Below, one piece after another: positions 8,581 through 17,600 of a DNA stretch of 64,000 nucleotides; position 1 is the first letter of the stretch; every line of letters starts with the position of its first letter. The DNA comes from Saccharopolyspora galaxeae. Its GTDB lineage: Bacteria; Actinomycetota; Actinomycetes; Mycobacteriales; Pseudonocardiaceae. Location: assembly GCF_016526145.1 (NCBI RefSeq), contig NZ_JADDUE010000016.1, positions 44,872 to 108,871 on the forward strand, written 5' to 3'. The translations under genes were made by a program, and so were the position numbers. Below the pieces are notes generated by a model that searched no databases, was not told where the DNA came from, and saw only the letters and a program-made list of their open reading frames with translations.

Positions 8581-8755
8581 CTCCCCCTCTGTTGCGGAAC
8601 CTGAGAGCTTCACCGCCGCAGGCGGCTTGCACCGTGGGTGCGGCGCCGGAGCGCGCGCTTTCCAGAGTCGCCTCGCCCGAGCGGTCATGGTGCCTGAGAG
8701 TTTGCGGGGAGAGTTTGCTCCTTCGGCGCCCTGCTGCGCAGGGTCTCTCCCGCCC
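8581..8755 (-). promoter_or_regulatory. tandem glycine riboswitch upstream of gcvH-sdaA
   Basis: Reading down the minus strand from about 8755, the classic glycine aptamer elements appear in order: GGGAGAGACC, GCCGAAGGAGCAA, AACTCTCAGGCACC and CGACTCTGGAAAG (first aptamer). A second, more divergent unit follows with ACGGTGCAAGCC, GGTGAAGCTCTCAGG and a closing AGAGGGGGAG (to 8581). It ends about 50 bases before the gcvH start. Glycine binding should turn on gcvH and sdaA. The rest of the 410 bp gap between gcvH and the GH30 gene (8756-8941) holds the riboswitch promoter region, not identified precisely, and the GH30 ribosome site. Confidence 0.92.
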
Positions 8756-8941
8756 GGGTTCTGCGGCGGTATGCGGTTGTCGCGTGTGCGGCAACGATAA
8801 ACGCACCGCTGCGGCTGGCAAAGCCCCTCCCACCGGACCGGGCACGCCCGATGGTCGGTGCGCAGGTGCCGCCGAACGGCGCTAGCCACCGCGAGATTGG
8901 TTCAACCACCCTGGTCGGGAACCGATCGACGGGAGGTTCCG

Positions 8942-10357
8942 GTGCGCGGAACTCGCAGGTCAAAGCTGGCTGCGCTGGTGTTGTCGGCGTTCGCGCCGGG
9001 TCTCGTGCTCGCGCCTGCGGCGCACGCCGAGCCGTCGGTCGGCGTGTGGCTGACCACTCAGGACGGCAGGCAGCTGCTCGCGCGCCAGCCGGACGTCGAG
9101 TTCGGCTCGGGCGGCGGGCATCGCACGATCACCGTCGATCCGGGCGAGACCCACCAGACCATGACCGGGTTCGGTGCGGCGCTGACCGACTCGTCGGCGG
9201 CGTTGATGAACGCCTCGCCGCGGCGCGACGAACTGCTGACCGAGCTGTTCGACCAGCGCGAGGGCATCGGGCTGACCGCGGTGCGGCAGGTGATCGGCGC
9301 CTCGGACTTCGCGCGCGAGGTCTACAGCTACGACGAGGTGCCTCCGGGCCAGGACGACTACGACCTGTCCGAGTTCTCCATCGCGCACGACGAGGCCGAC
9401 ATCCTGCCGCTGCTGCGGCGCGCGAAGGAACTCTCGCCGGAGCTGAACGCGGTCGCCACGCCGTGGAGCGCGCCGGGCTGGATGAAATCCGGCGGCTCGA
9501 TGATCGGCGGCGAACTGCCCGCGCAGAACTACCAGGTGTTCGCCGACTACCTGGTGAAGTTCGTGCAGGCGTACCAGCGGGCTGGTGTGCCGATCGATGC
9601 GCTGACCCCGCAGAACGAGCCGCTGAACACGCAGGAGTCGTACCCGGGCAGCCCGATGGCACCGGACGCGCAGGCCGCGTTCGTCCGCAACGACCTCGGG
9701 CCGAAGCTCGAGCGGGCCGGGCTGGGGACCGAGGTGTTCGCCTACGACCACAACTGGGACGACGTCGACTACCCGAACCAGGTCCTCGATGCCGCCGCGC
9801 AGTACACCGACGGCGCGGCGTTCCACTGCTACGGCGGCGACCCGTCGGCGCAGTCCGCGGTGCACGAAGCGCATCCGGACGCCGAGATCCACCTGACGGA
9901 GTGCTCCGGCACCGAATCAGCCGACCCCGCGAACACCTTCCGCGACACATTGGCCTGGCAGGCCGACAACCTGATCATCGGCGGCACCCGGAACCACGCG
10001 AGCAGCGTGCTGCTGTGGAACCTGGCGCTGGATCCCGCGCACGGGCCGGTCCTGGACGGCGCCTGCACCGACTGCACCGGCGTGACGACCGTCGATGGCG
10101 GGGACGTGCGCTACAACGCGGAGTACTACGCGCTCGGGCACGCCAGCAAGTTCGTGCGGCCGGGGGCTGTCCGGGTCGGCTCGAACGACCTCGGCGAAGT
10201 CCGCAACGCCGCGTTCCGCAACCCCGACGGCTCCATCGCGCTGATCGCGCACAACCCGACCGGTGGCGAGCAGACCTTCACCGTGTCCGCGCAGAACCGC
10301 GCCTTCGACTACACGTTGCCCGCGGGCGGGCTGGCGACCTTCAGCTGGCCGGGCTGA
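8942..10357 (+). CDS. secreted GH30 family glycoside hydrolase (glucosylceramidase-like)
   Basis: This is a 471-residue exported glycosidase with a signal peptide (LAALVLSAFAPGLVLAPAAHA) and the GH30 catalytic barrel. QTMTGFGAALTDSSA is the family entry motif, TPWSAPGWMKSGGSM is typical, the acid/base Glu is in LTPQNEPLNTQ and the nucleophile Glu is in EIHLTECSGTE. A C-terminal beta domain (about residues 400-471) ends in GGLATFSWPG. The substrate may be beta-1,6-glucan, glucosylceramide or xylan; subfamily assignment needs a tree. GTG 8942 has GGGAGG 5 bases upstream and begins directly at the signal peptide, so it is preferred over the in-frame ATG at 8858. Confidence 0.92.
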   Translation: MRGTRRSKLAALVLSAFAPGLVLAPAAHAEPSVGVWLTTQDGRQLLARQPDVEFGSGGGHRTITVDPGETHQTMTGFGAALTDSSAALMNASPRRDELLTELFDQREGIGLTAVRQVIGASDFAREVYSYDEVPPGQDDYDLSEFSIAHDEADILPLLRRAKELSPELNAVATPWSAPGWMKSGGSMIGGELPAQNYQVFADYLVKFVQAYQRAGVPIDALTPQNEPLNTQESYPGSPMAPDAQAAFVRNDLGPKLERAGLGTEVFAYDHNWDDVDYPNQVLDAAAQYTDGAAFHCYGGDPSAQSAVHEAHPDAEIHLTECSGTESADPANTFRDTLAWQADNLIIGGTRNHASSVLLWNLALDPAHGPVLDGACTDCTGVTTVDGGDVRYNAEYYALGHASKFVRPGAVRVGSNDLGEVRNAAFRNPDGSIALIAHNPTGGEQTFTVSAQNRAFDYTLPAGGLATFSWPG

Positions 10358-10460
10358 GCCCTTCGCGCGACGCGTCCACCGCGCCGATGGCACCGCGGCG
10401 ACGAGCACGGGCGCGGCGTACCGGCGGAGGATGGTGGCAGCCACGCGGAAGGGAGCACGG

Positions 10461-11576
10461 GTGAAGATCGCGGTGCCGCAAGAGATCAAGAACCACGAGT
10501 ACCGAGTGGCGTGCACCCCGGCAGGCGTGCACGAGCTGCGCGCACACGGCCACGAGGTGTTCGTGCAGGCCGGCGCGGGGTCCGGCTCGTCGATCCCGGA
10601 CGAGGACTACCTCGCGGCGGGGGCGGAGCTGGTCGGTTCGGCGGACGAGGCGTGGGCAGCGGGCGAACTGGTGCTCAAGGTGAAGGAGCCGGTACCGGAG
10701 GAATACCCGCGGCTGCGCGAGGGGCAACTGCTGTTCACCTACCTGCACCTGGCCGCATCGGCCGAGCTGACCGGGGCGCTGATGCGCGCCGGGGTGACCG
10801 GCATCGCCTACGAGACCGTGCAGGCACCCGGCGGGAACCTGCCGCTGCTGGCGCCGATGAGCGAGGTCGCAGGCAGGCTGGCCCCGCAGGTCGGCTCCTA
10901 CGCGCTGCTGCGTCCCAGCGGCGGGCGGGGTGTCCTGCCCGGCGGTGTTCCCGGAGTGGCGCCCGCGCGGGTCGTGGTGATCGGCGGCGGGGTCGCGGGG
11001 CTGAATGCGGCGACCGTCGCGCTCGGCATGGGCGCGGACGTGGAACTGCTGGACACCAACGTCGACAAGCTGCGCGACATCGACCGCGACTACCGCGGCG
11101 GCATCCGCACCGTGGCCTCGAACCGGTACACCGTGGAATCCGCGGTGCAGGCGGCCGACCTGGTGATCGGCGCGGTGCTGATCCCCGGCGCGAAAGCCCC
11201 GAAGCTCGTCTCGAACGAGCTGGTGTCGCGGATGAAGCCGGGCAGCGTGCTGGTGGACGTGGCGGTCGACCAGGGCGGCTGCTTCGCCGATTCGGAGCCC
11301 ACCACGCACGACGCCCCGACCTACCGGGTGCACGAGTCGTTGTTCTACTGCGTGGCCAACATGCCGGGCGCGGTGCCGAACACCTCGACGCACGCGCTCA
11401 CCAACGTGACGCTGCCGTACGCGCTGCGCATCGCCGATCACGGGTGGCGCGCGGCGTGCGCGGCGGACCCGGCGCTGGCGGGCGGGCTGAACACGCACGG
11501 CGGGAAGCTGGTGAACGCAGCGGTCGCGGAGGCGCACGACCTGCCGCTGACGGATCCGTCCGCGGTACTGGACTGA
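10461..11576 (+). CDS. ald: alanine dehydrogenase
   Basis: The enzyme catalyses reversible NAD-dependent oxidative deamination of L-alanine to pyruvate and ammonia. The 371-residue sequence begins [20 protein letters not shown] and contains [16 protein letters not shown] (substrate lysine region), [10 protein letters not shown] with the catalytic His, the Rossmann motif [20 protein letters not shown] and [20 protein letters not shown] with the catalytic Asn region. GTG 10461 has GGAAGGGAG a few bases upstream. It is monocistronic and followed by a terminator. A 17-bp tandem duplication spans its stop codon. Confidence 0.96.
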   Translation: MKIAVPQEIKNHEYRVACTPAGVHELRAHGHEVFVQAGAGSGSSIPDEDYLAAGAELVGSADEAWAAGELVLKVKEPVPEEYPRLREGQLLFTYLHLAASAELTGALMRAGVTGIAYETVQAPGGNLPLLAPMSEVAGRLAPQVGSYALLRPSGGRGVLPGGVPGVAPARVVVIGGGVAGLNAATVALGMGADVELLDTNVDKLRDIDRDYRGGIRTVASNRYTVESAVQAADLVIGAVLIPGAKAPKLVSNELVSRMKPGSVLVDVAVDQGGCFADSEPTTHDAPTYRVHESLFYCVANMPGAVPNTSTHALTNVTLPYALRIADHGWRAACAADPALAGGLNTHGGKLVNAAVAEAHDLPLTDPSAVLD

Positions 11577-11597
11577 CGGGGGTACTGGACTGACGGG
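11564..11597 (+). repeat. 17-bp tandem duplication across the ald stop codon
   Basis: GGTACTGGACTGACGGG occurs at 11564-11580 and again without a gap at 11581-11597. The first copy contains the TGA of alanine dehydrogenase, so the duplication leaves the protein unchanged and simply repeats the last codons and stop in the 3' untranslated region. Confidence 0.95.
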
Positions 11598-11632
11598 GGC
11601 GAGAGCCCCGGAGCGCTGCACGGAACGTATGG

Positions 11633-11677
11633 GGCGGCCCGCTCAACCGGCCTGGGGGTCACCGGGAGCGGGCCGCC
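11633..11677 (+). terminator. hairpin terminator after ald
   Basis: GGCGGCCCGCTC (11633-11644) pairs perfectly with GAGCGGGCCGCC (11666-11677) around a 21-base loop that can itself fold (CCGG...CCGG). No T-run follows. The remainder of the 348 bp gap from ald to the next gene (11678-11924) shows a small GACGCG/CGCGTC hairpin and the downstream ribosome site; I recognise no gene in it. Confidence 0.75.
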
Positions 11678-11924
11678 AACACCAGTGTAGGCCACGAACG
11701 CCTGATTTCCGACGACGCGGAGCGCGTCGGCGACTCGAATCGGCAGCCGAATCGATAACCACCCGAAGGAGTGAGTTCGACGCGTCCGGGTGCAGCTCGG
11801 CCGGACACCTGCCGATGGGAGGGCGCGAAGATCGGCCGCGGGCGACCGCGCTCGGCGTACCGGCCGCGACCCGGCCGGACGCGAAGGGCCGACGATCGGG
11901 CCCGAGAATACGGGGGAGCCCACC

Positions 11925-12500
11925 GTGGACGAGGCGAAGATGCGCGAGGCCGTCCTGGACCGGCTGGCGCGACTGGACCGAGTGGCCGCCGACGGCGGCG
12001 CCGAGGCCCTGCTGCCGGTGACGCGTTCCGAGCTGCGCCGCCTCACCGAAGGTCTCCGCGCGCTGTTGGCCCGGCACCAGCCCGATCTCGACGGTCACTG
12101 CCCTGCCTGTTCGGGAACGCTGCGCAGCCGGCGGTGGCCGTGCGAGGTGTGGCTGGTGGTGCACCGCCAGCTCATCGGCGACCGGTTCGGGCAGGCGACG
12201 GCCGAACCCGCCCCGCAGTTCCCGCCGCCCGAGCACGACCCCGAGCAGGACGCCGGGGATGCCGCGGACTCCGGCGAGACCGGCGAGATCCCGATTTGGC
12301 CGCAGTGGCACGACGACGAAACCGGCGAACCCGGCACCGCATCGCCGGGGCCGGAGTTCACCGCGCTCGCGCACGACCCGCGCCCCCACCGCTTCCCGCC
12401 GGTCGGCGGTCACCTGGAGTTCGACCGGGTGCCTCGCAGCCGCACCGCCGCGTCCGGCGCGGAGCGGCAAATCTCCTGGCCACCGCACCGCGGCGGCTGA
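11925..12500 (+). CDS. hypothetical protein with a CPAC-type motif
   Basis: I do not recognise this 191-residue protein. Its N-terminal half is helical and charged ([20 protein letters not shown]), followed by [20 protein letters not shown], where three cysteines and a histidine could bind a metal. Then comes [14 protein letters not shown], and an acidic, proline-rich low-complexity second half. GTG 11925 has GGGGGAG upstream; frames open further upstream lack ribosome sites. It precedes an ABC transporter pair by about 90 bp without a terminator and may be cotranscribed, but nothing ties it to transport. Confidence 0.65.
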   Translation: MDEAKMREAVLDRLARLDRVAADGGAEALLPVTRSELRRLTEGLRALLARHQPDLDGHCPACSGTLRSRRWPCEVWLVVHRQLIGDRFGQATAEPAPQFPPPEHDPEQDAGDAADSGETGEIPIWPQWHDDETGEPGTASPGPEFTALAHDPRPHRFPPVGGHLEFDRVPRSRTAASGAERQISWPPHRGG

Positions 12501-12593
12501 CCCGCCCACGCCTGGACGATCACCGCTGCACCGTCAGGCAGGATGGTGGCCGCGCCGAGCACCGGCGCGCCAACGGCGACGATGGAGGAGCGT

Positions 12594-13625
12594 GTGCACG
12601 ACGGCAGCGGCCGGATCCTGGTGCAGCACCTGAGCAAGAACTTCGGCCAGGTCGGCGCGGTCCGCGACCTCAGCTTCGCGGTCGAGCCCGGGGTGGTGAC
12701 GGGGTTCCTCGGACCGAACGGTTCCGGCAAGACGACCACGCTGCGCATGGTGCTCGGGCTGGTGAACCCCACCGAGGGCTCGAGCACGATCAACGGGGTG
12801 CCGTTCGCGCAGCTGCGCAACCCCGCCACCGTGGTGGGCGCGGTGCTGGAGGCGCAGAGCTTCCACCCGTCGCGCACCGCGCGCAACCACCTCCGCTGCT
12901 ACGCCGCGGCGATGAACGTGCCGGACCAGCAGGTCGACCACGCGCTGGAACTCGTCGGGCTCACCGGCGCCGCGGGCCGCGCCGCGGGCGGGTTCTCGAT
13001 GGGCATGCGGCAGCGGCTGGCGCTGGCCACCGCGCTGCTGGGCGATCCGCAGGTGCTGATCCTGGACGAACCGGCCAACGGCCTCGACCCGGAGGGCATC
13101 GCGTGGTTGCGCAGCTTCCTGCGATCGTTCGCCGCGTCCGGGCGCACGGTGCTGGTCTCCAGCCACCTGCTGCGGGAGATGGAGCACACCGTCGATCACG
13201 TCGTGATCGTCAGCCGCGGTGAGTGCGTCTACAACGGCCACCTCGACGAACTGCGCGCGCAGCAGAGCTCGCGCGTGCTGGTCCAGGCCAGCGACCCGAA
13301 CACACTGGTCACCGAGCTGCAGGAAGCCGGCAACGAGGTGGAGTACCTCGCCGACGGGCGGCTGGGCGTCACCGGCTCGGACTCCAAGGCGGTCGCGGAC
13401 CTCGCGCTGGAAGCCGGGGTGGCGATCTACGGGCTGGAGGACGAGCAGGTCGACCTGGAGCAGCTGTTCTTCCGGCTCACCAGCGGCCAGTACGTGGCGG
13501 GCGCCTACCAGCCGGAGCACGGCCCGGCGGGCGGCTGGGGACCACCCGGCAACGGGCCCGATCCGTACCAGCAAGCGCAGCAGTCGGACTCCCAGCAACG
13601 CGACGGCCTCGGAGGTGGCGCCTGA
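12594..13625 (+). CDS. ABC transporter ATP-binding protein
   Basis: This is the 343-residue ATPase of a two-component ABC-2-like exporter. It has Walker A GFLGPNGSGKTTTLRMVLGL, a Q-loop near VLEAQSFHPSRTARNHL, signature GGFSMGMRQRLALATALLGD (FSMGM in place of LSGGQ), Walker B VLILDEPANGLDPEG and an H-loop in VLVSSHLLREMEH. The C-terminal 70 residues form a DUF4162-like region ending in a Gly/Gln-rich tail. GTG 12594 is chosen because GGAGGAG lies just upstream; an in-frame ATG at 12543 is possible. Its stop overlaps the permease start (TGATG), so the two proteins are made together. The substrate is unknown. Confidence 0.9.
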   Translation: MHDGSGRILVQHLSKNFGQVGAVRDLSFAVEPGVVTGFLGPNGSGKTTTLRMVLGLVNPTEGSSTINGVPFAQLRNPATVVGAVLEAQSFHPSRTARNHLRCYAAAMNVPDQQVDHALELVGLTGAAGRAAGGFSMGMRQRLALATALLGDPQVLILDEPANGLDPEGIAWLRSFLRSFAASGRTVLVSSHLLREMEHTVDHVVIVSRGECVYNGHLDELRAQQSSRVLVQASDPNTLVTELQEAGNEVEYLADGRLGVTGSDSKAVADLALEAGVAIYGLEDEQVDLEQLFFRLTSGQYVAGAYQPEHGPAGGWGPPGNGPDPYQQAQQSDSQQRDGLGGGA

Positions 13626-14473
13626 TGGGCGGCCTGATCAAGTCCGAGTTCCGGAAGGTCTTCACCACCAACCTGTGGTGGGCGCTGCTCATCCCGGTCG
13701 CCGTGATCAGCTTCGGCTCCGGCTGGATGGGCACCGGATTCGGCACCATCAACTCGATCGAGCAGGAGATCGGCAGGCCGTTGCCGCTGGGCCTGCTGAC
13801 CATGTCGATGTCGACGAACTTCAGCGTGATCTTCGCTGGGCTGCTGGGTGCGCTGGCGATCACCGGCGAGCACCGCAGCAAGAGCATCACCACGACGTAC
13901 CTGACCGCCAGCTCGCGCGGAGCGGTGCTGAGCGCGAAGCTGATCAGCTACACCGGATTGGGCCTGCTCTACGGCCTGGTGAACGTGCTGGCCGCCACCG
14001 CGGGGGGTCTGGTGGGCGCCGGGACGAACGGGCTCGGCAACCTGGCCGACTGGTTCGCGGTCGGCGGTGCCGGACTGCTCGCGATGGTGCTGTGGACGCT
14101 GCTCGGCGTCGGGTTCGGCGCGGTGGTCTCCAGCCCGGTCGTGGCGATCATGGTGCTGCTGATCTACAAGTTCGTGTTCGAGTTCATCGTCACCAGCTTC
14201 CTGATGACCTCCGACCCGCAGGGCGTGAGCGCGTACCTGCCGGGAACCGCGGGCAGCGGCATCGTCGGCAACCTCGCGGTGCCGATCTTCATCCGCGCCG
14301 CGGCGGGCAGCAACGAGCAGATGGTGCCGCAGGACGTGTTCGACGTGCTGCACTTCTTCTTCGGCGGCTCGTACCACCACCCGTGGTGGCTGAGCCTGCT
14401 GACGTTCGCCGGCTACACCACGGTGTTCGTGCTCGGCGGCTGGTACTTCAGCAGGCGCCGGGACATCACCTGA
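13625..14473 (+). CDS. ABC transporter permease (ABC-2 type)
   Basis: The 282-residue membrane protein has about six hydrophobic segments, including WWALLIPVAVISFGSGWMG, FSVIFAGLLGALAI, LLYGLVNVLAATAGGLVG, GAGLLAMVLWTLLGVGFGAV and LLTFAGYTTVFVLGGWYF. ITGEHRSKSITTTYLTASSR is the cytoplasmic loop typical of ABC-2 permeases that contact the ATPase. Its ATG overlaps the ATPase stop codon. It ends just before a strong terminator, closing the operon. The substrate cannot be predicted. Confidence 0.88.
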   Translation: MGGLIKSEFRKVFTTNLWWALLIPVAVISFGSGWMGTGFGTINSIEQEIGRPLPLGLLTMSMSTNFSVIFAGLLGALAITGEHRSKSITTTYLTASSRGAVLSAKLISYTGLGLLYGLVNVLAATAGGLVGAGTNGLGNLADWFAVGGAGLLAMVLWTLLGVGFGAVVSSPVVAIMVLLIYKFVFEFIVTSFLMTSDPQGVSAYLPGTAGSGIVGNLAVPIFIRAAAGSNEQMVPQDVFDVLHFFFGGSYHHPWWLSLLTFAGYTTVFVLGGWYFSRRRDIT

Positions 14474-14488
14474 CCCGACGCCGCGACG

Positions 14489-14520
14489 AACGGACCTCCC
14501 GGCAACGGGGGGTCCGTTTT
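14489..14520 (+). terminator. intrinsic terminator of the ABC transporter operon
   Basis: AACGGACC (14489-14496) pairs with GGTCCGTT (14511-14518), extended inward by CCC/GGG and a wobble pair, around a 6-base loop (GGCAAC). TTTTGTTT follows, making it a textbook rho-independent terminator 16 bases after the permease stop. Confidence 0.93.
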
Positions 14521-14624
14521 GTTTCGGTACGTGGCATTCCGCCCAGCACAACGACCCGAATGGGCAACGAACACCACGTCGTCGAACGGGCCGTGATGTC
14601 GGGCTCGGGACATAACCTGGCCTG

Positions 14625-17600
14625 GTGAGCGACTCAGACACGGCCGCCGACGGCGGCGCCGAGCGCACCCGCCCCGGGTGGATCCGCCGGCTGTTCGCCG
14701 CCTGCTGGCGGCATCCGATCGCCGTGCTGCTGGCGATGGGCGCTTCGGTGGCCGCGGTCGGACTCGAGGCGCTCGTCCCGCTGCTGACGAAGACGGCCGT
14801 CGACGACGCGGTCGCGGGTAGCACCGGCCGCCTGTGGTGGCTGGCCGCGGCGCTGGCCGGGCTGGGCGTGTTCCGCTTCGGCGCGGCGTTCGTGCGCCGC
14901 TACTCCGCGGGCAGGCTGGCGCTGGACGTGCAGCACGACCTCCGGCGAGCGGTGTTCGGCTCGGTGCAGCGGCTGGACGGCGGCAAGCAGGACGCGCTGC
15001 GCACCGGGCAGGTGGTGTCCCGGGCGATCACCGATCTGCAGCTGGTGAACGCGCTGCTGGCGATGTTGCCGCTGGCGGCGGGCACCGTGGTGCTCGCGGT
15101 GTTCGCGCTGACCGCGATGCTGTGGCTGTCCCCGCTGCTGACGCTGGTCGTGCTGGTCGTGATGCCGCTGATCGCGATCGTGTCCGCGCACAGCCGCAAG
15201 CGGCTGTTCCCCGCCACGTGGTCGGCGCAGCAACGCGCCGCGGACATCGCGCAGCAGGTCGAGGAGTCGGTCGCCGGGGTCCGCGTGGTGAAGGGCTTCG
15301 GGCAGGAGGCGCGGGAGGTCTCCGGCTTGGATGCCCGCGCGCGGCGGCTGTTCGCCGAACGGCTACGCGCGGCACGGATGACCTCGCTGCCGCAGGCGAC
15401 CCTGACCGCGCTGCCCTCGGCAGGGCAGGTCGGCGTGCTCGGGCTCGGCGGCTGGATGGCGTTGCAGGGCCAGGTCGGCATCGGCACGTTCGTGGCGTTC
15501 GCCGCCTACGTCACGATGCTCGGCGGCCCGGCCCGGATGCTGGCCAGCGTGCTGGTGCAGGGGCAGGTGACCCGCGCGGGCATGGAGCGGATCACCGACC
15601 TGATCGACTCGCGGCCGGACGTGCGCAACCGGCCCGGCGCCGTGGACCTGCCCGAGGTGCCGCTGCGGGTGCGGCTGGACGACGCCGGGTTCGGCTACAC
15701 CCGCGATCAGCGAGTGCTGGACGGCATGTCGCTGACCGTGCGGCCCGGCGAGACGGTGGCGCTGATCGGCTCGGCCGGTTCCGGCAAGTCGACGGTGTCG
15801 CTGCTGCTGCCCCGCTTCTACGACGTCCAGCAAGGCGCGGTGCGGATCGGGACCGCGGACGGGACGACCGAGCACGACGTGCGCGACGTGCGGCTGGAGT
15901 CGCTGCGCAAGGCCGTGGGCGTGGTGTTCGAAGAGGCGTTCCTGTTCTCCGACACCATCCGCGGCAACATCGCCTACGGGCGGCCGGACGCGTCCGAAGC
16001 GGAGATCGTCGCCGCGGCCCGCGCCGCGGAGGCGCACGAGTTCATCACCGAGCTGCCCGACGGCTACGACACGATGGTCGGCGAGCGCGGCCTGACGCTC
16101 TCCGGCGGTCAGCGGCAGCGGGTGGCGCTGGCCCGCGCACTGCTGTCCGACCCGCGGATCCTGGTGCTCGACGACGCCACCTCGGCGGTCGACCCGGCCA
16201 CCGAGGCCGCCATCCACGACACGCTGCGCTCGGTCACCGCGCAGCGCACGACGCTGCTGATCGCGCACCGCCGCTCCACGCTCGCGTTGGCCGACCGGGT
16301 GGCGGTGCTGGAGGAGGGCCGCGTCGTCGATGTGGGGACGCAGCACGAGCTGGAGCGGCGCTGCACGCTGTTCCGCTCGTTGCTGGCCGGGCCGGGCGAG
16401 TCGATCGAGACGCCGCACGCGGCTCCGGAGACGACCTCGGCGCAACTGTGGCCGGAGGTCGCGGACGAGCCGGAGGCAGCGCACACGATCACGGCGCCGC
16501 AAGGCCCTGGTGCGCGCGGAACCTCGACGAGCAGCAAGGACGCCACTCCCCTGACCCCGGAATTGAAAGCAGGGATCCGACGACTGCCCGCGGCCACCGA
16601 GGCTCCGCGGCTGCCCGGCGTCGACGCCACCGCCCCCGACCCGCAGTTCCGGCTGACGCGGCTGCTGCGGCCGATCCGCTGGGGCCTGGTGCTCACCGTC
16701 GCGCTGGTCGCCGGAGACGCGCTGACTTCGATCGCACTGCCGTCGCTGGTGCGCGAGGGAGTCGACGGCGGAGTCGGCGCGGGCGATCCGGCGACGCTGT
16801 GGACGGTCACCGCGGTCGGCGCTGCGGTGGTGCTCGCGGCCTGGCTGGTGATCAAGGCGCAGACCGTGATCACCGCCCGCACCGGCGAGACGCTGCTGTA
16901 CCTGCTGCGGGTGCGCAGCTTCGCGCACCTGCAGCGGCTCGGGCTGGACTACTACGAGCGCGAACTCGCCGGGCGGATCATGACCCGGATGACCACCGAC
17001 GTCGACGCGTTGTCGACGTTCCTGCAGACCGGCATGGCCACCGCCGTGGTCAGCGTGTTCACCATCGTCGGCATCGCGGTCGCGCTGCTGATCACCGACC
17101 TGTCGCTGGCACTGGTGGCGCTGGCGGTGCTGCCGCCGCTGATCGTCGCGACGGTGCTGTTCCGCAGGGTCGCGGCGACCGCCTACGCGGAGGCCCGGGA
17201 ACGGGTGAGCACGGTGAACGCGGACCTGCAGGAGAACGTCTCCGGCCTGCGGGTCGCCCAGGCGCACCGCCGCGAACGCCATTCCGCGAAGGTTTTCGCG
17301 CAGCGCAGCGACGCCTACCGGCGGTCGAGGCTGCGGGCGCAGCGCTACATCGCCACGTTCTTCCCGTTCACCACGCTGCTGTCCGAGCTGGCGCAAGCGG
17401 CGGTGCTGGGCGTCGGCGCCACCCGGGTCGCCACCGGCGACCTGACCGCCGGAGTCCTGGTGGCGTTCCTGCTCTACCTGGGCATGTTCTTCTCGCCGGT
17501 GCAGCAGCTGTCGGGCGTGTTCGACCAGTACCAGCAGGCGCGGGTCGGGCTGCGCCGCATCGGTGAGCTGCTGCGCACGCCGACCTCGGTGCCCGCGGCG

